Under the pieces are notes generated by a model. That model had not been told where the DNA came from. It was given only the letters and a program-made list of their open reading frames with translations, and made no database searches. Below, piece by piece: positions 1-6,283 of a stretch of 11,718 nt of DNA; the first letter of the stretch is position 1; each line of letters starts with the position of its first letter. A program made the translations under genes and the position numbers. The stretch is from positions 1 to 11,718 of the forward strand of contig JAPLHM010000095.1 in assembly GCA_026389635.1 (NCBI GenBank), given 5' to 3'. Origin of the DNA: Chloroflexota bacterium (lineage in GTDB: Bacteria; Chloroflexota; Dehalococcoidia; GIF9; UBA5629).

Positions 1-248
1 TCGTCAGACCTGTTAAAAACAAGGCAAACCGACACTCCCGGGAATACCTCCTTGCTCACCGCCCAATCCTCACCGATCCCGGGGCTTTCCCGGCGGCCGC
101 CAATAAAAGCAGCCAGCGCTTCAACATCTGTAACATATTCAAGGGGTGCGGCCCGCACCTTCAGTGCACCCTTCACCTGCAACTGGTGCGGGCTGGTCTT
201 GCCCTCTATATCGGCCAGGCCGAACAGCCTGTTATCTTTTTCTATCAT
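1..248 (-). CDS. Unidentified protein, N-terminal 82 residues only (gene runs off the left edge)
   Basis: An open frame on the minus strand starts at an ATG (248-246), beginning MIEKDNRLFGLADIEG, and stays open to position 1, so the C-terminus lies outside the window. An in-frame TAG lies four codons upstream of the ATG, which fixes the maximum extent of the start. Codon choice is GC-rich in third positions like the neighbouring genes, which supports real coding. No signal peptide, membrane segment or metal motif is visible; one Cys occurs near residue 76. It lies 77 bases after cooC in the same direction and may be the last or a later gene of the acs operon. No good ribosome binding site precedes the ATG. 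I do not recognise the family; the stretch around FPGVSVCLVFNRSD faintly recalls DUF3786 proteins of anaerobes, but too weakly for a call. Confidence 0.6.
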   Translation of the reverse strand, partial: MIEKDNRLFGLADIEGKTSPHQLQVKGALKVRAAPLEYVTDVEALAAFIGGRRESPGIGEDWAVSKEVFPGVSVCLVFNRSD

Positions 249-278
249 GCCGGTTACAGACTATTTAAGATTCAACAC

Positions 279-308
279 ATTATCATCAAAAGCCGGTGGC
301 TTGATAAT
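279..308 (-). other. Imperfect hairpin between cooC and the next gene
   Basis: On the minus strand ATTATC-AAGCC, a 3-base ACC loop, then GGCTT-(5-base bulge)-GATAAT can fold into an 11-bp interrupted stem. No T-run follows, so it does not look like a standard intrinsic terminator. It could be a processing or attenuation element that lowers expression of the downstream gene, or chance. Confidence 0.3.
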
Positions 309-325
309 CTACGGGATATGAAGCT

Positions 326-1087
326 CTACCTGACCTTCAGCCGGAAGAGTATCTCCTGCACTGCCCGGCGGAAGCTCGAATCAAGCGGCAACGATGTAAG
401 CGGTTTGCCTTTCAGGTCCAGATCGGAGATATGGGCGTCCTCCGGTATGGTGGCAAAAAGCATCAGTCCCGACTTATCCACAGCCTCCTTGAATTCCGCT
501 GGCAGGGCGTTGCGCAGACGGTTCACCACCAGCAGTACACTGCCCTTAATATTGGTTCGTATCTCCCCGCTGAGCTGTTGAAGGCGAATACAGGTGTTGA
601 GCCCGCGCATAGTGGGGTCGGTCACAGCCAGCAGGAAATCGATATCCTGGGTCGTCTGCCGGCTGATATGCTCCAGCCCGGCCTCGCAGTCCATGACCAC
701 GTAGTCGTAACTTTTTGCCAGCTTGTCGATGGAGAAGCGTATCATATGGTTGGCGGCGCAGTAGCAGCCCGGCCCTTCAGGGCGCCCCATGGCCAGCAGG
801 TCGAACCTGTCGGTCTCGACCAGCGATTCGTGTATGCGCGCTTCCAATATCTCCTGCTTGGAGACATCCATCCTCAAACGTCCGTCCTTTATATCGTCTT
901 TCATCTTCTCGCGCGTCCTGCCTACCGTATTTTGCACGTCCACTCCCAGGGCATCGTTGAGGTTGGTGCTGGGATCGGCGTCAACCGCCAGTACTGCACC
1001 CTTATTGGACAGGAAATCGACCAGTATGGCCGAGATGGCGGTTTTGCCCACACCGCCCTTTCCTGCAACAGTGATAACTATGGTCAT
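326..1087 (-). CDS. cooC: CooC/AcsF-type nickel-insertion ATPase
   Basis: A 253-residue P-loop ATPase of the MinD/SIMIBI class that helps load nickel into CODH and acetyl-CoA synthase in the cytoplasm. The deviant Walker A motif GKGGVGKT is at residues 9-16 and the switch region VDADPSTNL at 35-43. The CxC pair of the CooC family, which binds metal at the dimer interface, is at C108-Y-C110 within GPGCYCAANH. The length is normal for the family. The ATG lies 3 bases after the nuoF-like stop codon, so the two genes are almost certainly cotranscribed. Because the only CODH-like protein in the operon has lost its Ni-Fe site, the likely client here is the A-cluster of AcsB, as proposed for AcsF in acetogens; that assignment is inference. 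The ATPase family call is firm. Confidence 0.93.
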   Translation of the reverse strand: MTIVITVAGKGGVGKTAISAILVDFLSNKGAVLAVDADPSTNLNDALGVDVQNTVGRTREKMKDDIKDGRLRMDVSKQEILEARIHESLVETDRFDLLAMGRPEGPGCYCAANHMIRFSIDKLAKSYDYVVMDCEAGLEHISRQTTQDIDFLLAVTDPTMRGLNTCIRLQQLSGEIRTNIKGSVLLVVNRLRNALPAEFKEAVDKSGLMLFATIPEDAHISDLDLKGKPLTSLPLDSSFRRAVQEILFRLKVR

Positions 1088-1090
1088 GCT

Positions 1091-3004
1091 TCACGGCTCC
1101 TTTGTGCCCTGCCTGGTGCACCGGTCCGCTGGTACGAGGTTGACCGGTGACAGCCTGATGACAGCATTATACTCCGCGGGGCAGACCAGCTCACAACTGC
1201 CGCATTTGGTGCATTTGAGCTGGTCAACCACCTTAAGCCCTTTGTCGTCGCTGAAGACGGCCTCGGCCGGGCAGGCCAGCACGCACTGGTCGCAGCCCTT
1301 ATGGCATTTCTCAGGCAGGATATAGTAGGCAATTAGATCCTTGCAGACGCGCGCCGGGCAGCGCTGTTCCAGCACGTGGGCTTCGTACTCATCGCGGAAG
1401 TAACGCAGCGTGGTGAGCACCGGGTTGGACGCCGTCCTGCCGAGGCCGCAGAGCGAGCCTTCCTTAATATCCGCTGCCATCCCGCGCAGGTCTTCCACTG
1501 TCGTGAGTGACCCCTTGCCGCGCGTTATATCATCAAGCATAGAGTGCATGTGGTATGTGCCGATGCGACACTGGGTGCATTTGCCGCAGGACTCCTGCCT
1601 GCTGAAATCTACGAAAAACTTGGCTGTATCGACCATGCAGTTGTCCTCGTCCATGACGATAACGCCGCCCGAGCCCATGATTGCGCCGGCGCCCTTCAGT
1701 GAGTCGAAGTCTATGGGGGTATCCAGCAGGCCTTCGGGAAGGCAGCCTCCCGACGGTCCGCCGATCTGCACGGCCTTGAATTGCTTTCCCTTCTTTATCC
1801 CGCCGCCTATATCGTAGACCAGCGTGCGCAGGGAGGCGCCCATGGGCACCTCCGCCAGCCCGGCATTCTCCAGCTTGCCCGCCAGCGCGAAAAGCGCCGT
1901 GCCCGGGCTCTCCCTGGTACCTGTGTCATGGAACCAGCGCCATCCCTTTTGTAAAATTATGGGAACGTATGCCAGCGTTTTAACATTGTTGACTAATGTC
2001 GGCTTCCCCCGCAGTCCGGCCTGTGCAGGATAAGGCGGCCGCTGCTCCGGCCAGGAGCGCCTGCCCTCCATGGCCGCTATCATGGCCGTTTCCTCGCCCG
2101 AGACAAATGCGCCTGCGCCTCTGATTATCTCGATTGTGAAGCTGAAACTCGAACCCAGGATGTGCATGCCCAACAGGCCTTTCCCCCCCGCCTGGTCGAG
2201 CGCTATGCTAATTCTCTCGATGGCCAGCGGGTATTCCTCCCTGATATAGATATATCCCTGTTTCGCCCCGACAGTGTACCCTGCGATAATCATTCCCTCG
2301 AGGACGGTGTGAGGGTCGCTCTCCAGCAGGACACGGTCCATGAAAGCCCCGGGGTCGCCCTCATCGGCGTTACAGATAACGTACTTAGTTTTGCCTTTAG
2401 CTTTCAAGCATGCCGCCCACTTGGCTGCCGTGGGGAACCCGGCCCCGCCGCGGCCACGCAGTCCCGACCTTTTAATCTCATTTATAATCTGAGCCGGCTT
2501 CGTCTCCAAGGCTCCAGCCAGGCCCGCATAACCGCCGCAGGCAATATAATGGTCGATATCCAGCGGCGAATTATAGCCGCAGTTGCGCAGCAGCACCCTC
2601 GACTGGTGACTGAACAGTTCAAGCTCCGGGATGTATACTGCCTCATCACCACCGCCCGCCAGCGTGCCAAGGGCCAGCTCCAGGCAGGGGTCATCGCCCA
2701 GAACGTATCCTTCAACAAGCTGCGGTACCATCTGCGCAGTGACATGATGATAACAGACGGAGAAACCGCCCGGCTTTACGATGACCACCAGCGGCTCGTG
2801 GGAACACAATCCCATGCAGCCGGCCTCCGAGACCTGTGCCTCCCCCCCCAGCCTGTCAATTTCGCGCCTGAAAGCCTCAAGGACGGCCATCGAGCCGGCG
2901 GCACGACCGCAGGTAGCCGTGCCCACAAGGACATGGACAATTCCGCCTGAGTACAACGCTTCCCATTTCTCCCGGGAGCGACTGCGGATTTCGCCGTATG
3001 TCAT
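1091..3004 (-). CDS. NuoF/HydB-like NAD(P)H-binding FMN iron-sulfur protein
   Basis: A 637-residue flavoprotein with the HydB/HndC layout. From the ATG at 3004 it has an N-terminal thioredoxin-like [2Fe-2S] domain (C32, C63, C67), then the NuoF core with the nucleotide-binding GRGGAGFP at about 184-191 and NADEGDPGAF at about 212-221. The [4Fe-4S] ligands ESCGKCTQC (C473, C476, C479) with C519 follow. A C-terminal two-cluster ferredoxin domain ends it (C567, C571, C574, C578 and C598, C601, C604, C608). I chose the ATG at 3004 because it overlaps the nuoE-like TGA as ATGA, typical of coupled translation; an ATG at 3040 would add 12 residues. With its NuoE-like partner it resembles the HydBC electron-transfer or bifurcating module of [FeFe]-hydrogenases, yet no HydA gene is here. 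It probably exchanges electrons between NAD(P)H and ferredoxin or an operon partner; the partner is unknown. Confidence 0.9.
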   Translation of the reverse strand: MTYGEIRSRSREKWEALYSGGIVHVLVGTATCGRAAGSMAVLEAFRREIDRLGGEAQVSEAGCMGLCSHEPLVVIVKPGGFSVCYHHVTAQMVPQLVEGYVLGDDPCLELALGTLAGGGDEAVYIPELELFSHQSRVLLRNCGYNSPLDIDHYIACGGYAGLAGALETKPAQIINEIKRSGLRGRGGAGFPTAAKWAACLKAKGKTKYVICNADEGDPGAFMDRVLLESDPHTVLEGMIIAGYTVGAKQGYIYIREEYPLAIERISIALDQAGGKGLLGMHILGSSFSFTIEIIRGAGAFVSGEETAMIAAMEGRRSWPEQRPPYPAQAGLRGKPTLVNNVKTLAYVPIILQKGWRWFHDTGTRESPGTALFALAGKLENAGLAEVPMGASLRTLVYDIGGGIKKGKQFKAVQIGGPSGGCLPEGLLDTPIDFDSLKGAGAIMGSGGVIVMDEDNCMVDTAKFFVDFSRQESCGKCTQCRIGTYHMHSMLDDITRGKGSLTTVEDLRGMAADIKEGSLCGLGRTASNPVLTTLRYFRDEYEAHVLEQRCPARVCKDLIAYYILPEKCHKGCDQCVLACPAEAVFSDDKGLKVVDQLKCTKCGSCELVCPAEYNAVIRLSPVNLVPADRCTRQGTKEP

Positions 3005-3501
3005 GACAGATCCGTGTTCCCCGTCCCATCCTGTGAGCATACAGCCCTGACTACCACCAGCACCTCCTCCACCTTCGGAGGCGTCATCCCCGCATAAACA
3101 TCTTTGCCGATAGTTACCACAGGGGCCAGCGCGCAGCAGCCGATGCAGGCGACCCTTTCCAGGCTGAACTCCCGGTCTTCGCTTGTCCCACCCACTTCGA
3201 TCTTGAGTTCACGGGCCATTGCCTCAAGTACAAGCTGGCCCCCCGACAGGTGGCAGGCCGTACCCATGCAGACCCTGACCGGCTTCCTGCCCGGCGGGAT
3301 GAAGCGGAACTGGTTATAGAAGGTAGCCACGCCCCAGACCGTAGCCGAAGACATATTCAGGAATTTTGCCACCTCAAGCATGGCCTCAATGCAAAGATAA
3401 CCCTCCCGGGATTGTATGTCCTGGAGGATATCGATGAGGTGGAGGGGCTGGCGGCGGGAGCACGTAAGGGTCGAGGAAAGATCCGATTCCTTTCTACTCA
3501 T
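3001..3501 (-). CDS. NuoE/HydC-like [2Fe-2S] thioredoxin-fold subunit
   Basis: A 166-residue protein of the 24-kDa complex I subunit family. An N-terminal helical part (LIDILQDIQSREGYL, about residues 22-36) leads to a thioredoxin-like [2Fe-2S] domain whose four ligands are visible: C78 and C83 in CMGTACH, and C119 and C123 in CIGCC, with the family spacing C-x4-C-x35-C-x3-C. It would pass electrons to and from the FMN protein encoded next, whose ATG overlaps this stop codon (ATGA at 3004-3001). Upstream, acsC ends 50 bases away. The ATG at 3501 has only a weak purine stretch before it, and I see no better in-frame start. Position within the acs operon points to a job in supplying or removing electrons for acetyl-CoA synthase metabolism; that is inference. 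Confidence 0.9.
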   Translation of the reverse strand: MSRKESDLSSTLTCSRRQPLHLIDILQDIQSREGYLCIEAMLEVAKFLNMSSATVWGVATFYNQFRFIPPGRKPVRVCMGTACHLSGGQLVLEAMARELKIEVGGTSEDREFSLERVACIGCCALAPVVTIGKDVYAGMTPPKVEEVLVVVRAVCSQDGTGNTDLS

Positions 3502-3551
3502 GATTGCTTCTGCACTGATCAGTTTGCTTTGTCACTACGTCCCTCGCAACA

Positions 3552-4925
3552 TTACGGTTCCCCTTTCCAGCTTTTGACCAGCCCTGGCAGGTAGGCAGGT
3601 ATCTCGTTGGCGTCACCCGGGCCCACGATTATCTGCCAGTCGGGCAGGGCCTCGGTAAGCTCGTTGCGTATGCGGGCGACCTTGCCGGGGATGACCAGCC
3701 ACCTATGCTTGACCATTCCTTCGATGCCGCACTTCTTTATGAAGGGGGCGATGCTGTCGCCGCTGAACTTGCCGGCCGCCCAGGCGGTGAGTCCGCCCAG
3801 CCCTCCTGTCTCCTTGACGCATAGCCAGGAGGGCACCTTGCTGGCCTCGACCTCCGAGGCTACGATGAAATATGTCAGCGCCCAGTTGGTCGTTATGAGC
3901 ACGGGCGAAGAGGCATCGGGGTCATTGATGGGGTAAACCTTCTCCTCCATTGACATGGGCATGCGGGGATCGGTATATATATTCAGCCTCTGCACCAGCA
4001 GCGGCAACAGTGTGTGCTCATCGATATCCGAGAGCACGATGATGCCTGCGTACTTAGAGATGAACATGGATGCCAGCAGCATCTGTTGCCTCTTACCTGT
4101 AGCCATGAAGCAGGGGAACGCAACTGTGGGATAGCCCAGCGGCCTGAAGCCCTGCCTGAGCGCGGCACGGCGGATAAGGGTCTGGTCGCGCAGGGCCGAC
4201 TGCATGTCCTTTGATCCAGGGTCCAGCAGGACGTCCTCTATGCCGGCTTCCTTGAGGCGCGCCGTGAGGTGCACCAACGATTCAACACCGGCAGCCCTGG
4301 CGGCCACAGGCGCCGGCCTGGCCTTCACGGCGCTGACAACCTTATCCAGGTTATGCGCCGTTACAGGGTAAAGCAGCGGCTTCCTGTCCGCGCACTGTTC
4401 ATGCGCAGCCATCAGCACATCCGTGTCCTCAGAGATCAACATCAGGGGACAGTCTGCCGCGGAGAGTGCCTTTTTTACCAGCGCCCCGTATTTCGCAGGG
4501 TCGCCCGATTTATTTTGCAGAGCCAGAAGGTCGGCCTTCAGTGTCTTGCCAACCCAGCTGAACTTCAGTTCCTTCAGCTTCCTTATCTTGTCCTCGACCG
4601 CTTCAACAGGTTCATCGTCGGCAATGAGCACGGCTATACCCGGCTGATGCACGAAAGTCTTCTCGTGGCGGTAGAGCACGGTTTCATCGCCCACCACCAG
4701 CGCATCCGCACCCGTGCCGATGGTGACCGACCGGATCGGCGGGGCCAGCGCGTCCTCGAGTTCGCTCCTGACTTCAGGCGAAATATAAGGACATTTCTCA
4801 ATGGCGATGCCGCCTGATGCCAGCTTCATGGCGAAGGCGAAGCAGGTGGGCAGGCCGCACTCCCTGCAGTTCTTCTTGCCGCCCTCGGGCAGGCGCTTGA
4901 CTATATCCGTACCTTTGATTGCCAG
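3552..4925 (-). CDS. acsC: Corrinoid iron-sulfur protein large (gamma) subunit, CTG start
   Basis: The cobamide-carrying subunit (AcsC/CdhE) that takes a methyl group from AcsE and hands it to acetyl-CoA synthase. The first in-frame ATG (4829) would cut off the [4Fe-4S] domain. Reading upstream gives LAIKGTDIVKRLPEGG followed by KKNCRECGLPTC, so the four cluster cysteines are C20, C23, C28 and C45. An in-frame TAA lies just upstream, and the only plausible initiator is CTG at 4925-4923, six bases after a strong Shine-Dalgarno sequence GGAAGGAG (4932-4939). That gives 457 residues, normal for the family, and the CTG aligns with the usual first Met. The middle is a TIM barrel; the C-terminal part (FPCFMATGKRQQ, VKETGGLGGLTAW, LPDWQIIVGP) matches the family's barrel end and B12-binding domain. 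It follows acsB by 38 bases. Confidence 0.93.
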   Translation of the reverse strand: MAIKGTDIVKRLPEGGKKNCRECGLPTCFAFAMKLASGGIAIEKCPYISPEVRSELEDALAPPIRSVTIGTGADALVVGDETVLYRHEKTFVHQPGIAVLIADDEPVEAVEDKIRKLKELKFSWVGKTLKADLLALQNKSGDPAKYGALVKKALSAADCPLMLISEDTDVLMAAHEQCADRKPLLYPVTAHNLDKVVSAVKARPAPVAARAAGVESLVHLTARLKEAGIEDVLLDPGSKDMQSALRDQTLIRRAALRQGFRPLGYPTVAFPCFMATGKRQQMLLASMFISKYAGIIVLSDIDEHTLLPLLVQRLNIYTDPRMPMSMEEKVYPINDPDASSPVLITTNWALTYFIVASEVEASKVPSWLCVKETGGLGGLTAWAAGKFSGDSIAPFIKKCGIEGMVKHRWLVIPGKVARIRNELTEALPDWQIIVGPGDANEIPAYLPGLVKSWKGEP

Positions 4926-4931
4926 CTTATT

Positions 4932-4939
4932 CTCCTTCC
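4932..4939 (-). promoter_or_regulatory. Shine-Dalgarno site that fixes the acsC CTG start
   Basis: GGAAGGAG on the minus strand, six bases before CTG at 4925. It is the strongest ribosome binding site near this gene. Together with the cluster cysteines encoded just downstream it supports CTG initiation rather than the internal ATG at 4829. Confidence 0.75.
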
Positions 4940-4963
4940 ATTATCCACAATGACAGAAAAATA

Positions 4964-6193
4964 TTACACGGGTAGTTTTACCTCGCCTTTAACCCAGGGA
5001 TGGCCGGCGCGGTCGAGGAAGGTAACCAGCTCATCGACATTAGTTACATCGTTCTCCGTGGCAATTTTCCCGTGCAGGTCCATTGGGCAGGCGTCCTTGT
5101 AAGCCTCCTGGACGGCCTTCGGCATCCACACTATGCGGTACCAGCCGCCATCTGCCTTGAGGAAGCTGGGGGAGCGCAGGTACTCCAGTGCGATGCCCAG
5201 GAAGCCCTCCACCTGCCGTCCCCCGCTGGTGTCCCCGGCCAGGGCAGTGAAGGGCGACCCGATCACCGTGTCGCCCTCGAAATCGCGGTTCACGATGCCG
5301 AAGGCATCCGCCTCGGGTATATAAAAGCAGATGGCCTGGAAGCAGCCGCAGGACGTGTGCGGGTAGCCGAAGGCGCTGTGCAGGAAGACCTTATCGTAGG
5401 CGCCCATGGACTTATCCAGCGCCAGCTTATCGGCGCCCCGGTACTCTCCCCTCACCTGGTCGATGATATCGCCCTTGGGCACGGCCTGGATGGGCCCCTC
5501 GGGGTCCATCTGATAGGCTGCCTTGCCGTCGAACCAGTTGATAGCGCCGCAGTTGGCGATGCGCTCGGGCGTGATGCAGCAGATATGAGTGGGGGCGAAG
5601 CTCTGACAGAGAGCGCAGCTGTAAAACTCCTCAACGTCGGCCTCGCGCAGGCCACGTATCTTCTCGTCACGGGCACGGTACACTTTCATGGCCTCAGGCA
5701 ATAATTCCTCGATCCTGGCCGGGTCAGTGATGAAGGTGACCTGTATCTTTTCGATGATATCTATCTCCGATGTGTATAGGAATATCAAGATCTCACCCAG
5801 CGTCCTGAGGGATTTCAACCCCCTGGCAAAGGATGCTTTATGCAACCGCATCCAGACGTCCTGCCTCTGGTTCATATGGTAAAAGCCGTCGATATAGTTC
5901 AGGTAAAGGTGCAGACGCCGCTCCAGGACAGGCTCGATGTCCTTCTCCAGGCGGCTGCCGGCGACGTCCACCAACAGGGCGATGGGCTGGGTGCTGCCCT
6001 CGGCGATATCAGGGATGTCCGGTCCAATTATCTCCACCTTCTCGTGAACAACTTCACCAGGCGCCCTGATGGAAACCAGCTCGAACCTGGTTTTCACGTT
6101 GGGGCCGCCGAGCTCCACGCGCATATCGGCCTTGCGGATGACCTCTCCCTCGTACTGGGGCCCGATATCAACCGGGAATGTTCCGTCAGCCAT
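4964..6193 (-). CDS. acsB: Acetyl-CoA synthase catalytic subunit, archaeal CdhC type
   Basis: A 409-residue Ni-Fe enzyme (CdhC/AcsB) that makes acetyl-CoA from a methyl-corrinoid, CO and CoA, or cleaves it. All six A-cluster cysteines are present with canonical spacing: C193, C196, C205 and C215 in YSCALCQSFAPTHICC and the following NCG, plus C282 and C284 in the SCGC motif that binds the two nickel atoms. F199 matches the gating Phe next to the cluster. A TAA lies in frame four codons before the ATG, so the roughly 310-residue N-terminal CODH-docking domain of bacterial AcsB (about 730 residues) is truly absent, as in archaeal CdhC. It follows the cdhA-like gene by 90 bases and precedes acsC by 38. 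The intact active site contrasts sharply with the degenerate CODH-like neighbour, so I expect an active synthase. Confidence 0.95.
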   Translation of the reverse strand: MADGTFPVDIGPQYEGEVIRKADMRVELGGPNVKTRFELVSIRAPGEVVHEKVEIIGPDIPDIAEGSTQPIALLVDVAGSRLEKDIEPVLERRLHLYLNYIDGFYHMNQRQDVWMRLHKASFARGLKSLRTLGEILIFLYTSEIDIIEKIQVTFITDPARIEELLPEAMKVYRARDEKIRGLREADVEEFYSCALCQSFAPTHICCITPERIANCGAINWFDGKAAYQMDPEGPIQAVPKGDIIDQVRGEYRGADKLALDKSMGAYDKVFLHSAFGYPHTSCGCFQAICFYIPEADAFGIVNRDFEGDTVIGSPFTALAGDTSGGRQVEGFLGIALEYLRSPSFLKADGGWYRIVWMPKAVQEAYKDACPMDLHGKIATENDVTNVDELVTFLDRAGHPWVKGEVKLPV

Positions 6194-6240
6194 AACGCAC
6201 CCGCCTTATCTCAATAATCAACTGCGCCATTTGACCGAAT

Positions 6241-6246
6241 ATTATA
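6241..6246 (-). promoter_or_regulatory. Possible internal -10 element before acsB
   Basis: TATAAT on the minus strand in the 90-base gap between the cdhA-like gene and acsB, one of the few gaps of this size in the operon. No convincing -35 element is found at 16-18 bases upstream. It could allow acsB-acsC expression independent of the first three genes. Weak. Confidence 0.25.
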
Positions 6247-6283
6247 TCCGCATAAACCGGGCATACCCTAATCGAATCCCGCA

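Noticed and set aside
279..308. Intrinsic terminator of the acs operon
   Set aside because: The stem is interrupted by a bulge and no T-run follows on the minus strand; a coding frame continues downstream in the same direction.
431..1150. 239-codon open frame on the plus strand
   Set aside because: Antisense to cooC and the end of the nuoF-like gene; no recognisable protein and no ribosome site.
2162..2950. 262-codon open frame on the plus strand
   Set aside because: It is antisense to the nuoF-like gene, whose reading frame has clear domain motifs. The translation shows no family signature and arises from GC-rich codon structure.
5000..5704. 234-codon open frame on the plus strand
   Set aside because: Antisense to acsB over its A-cluster region; acsB is certain from its cysteine spacing.
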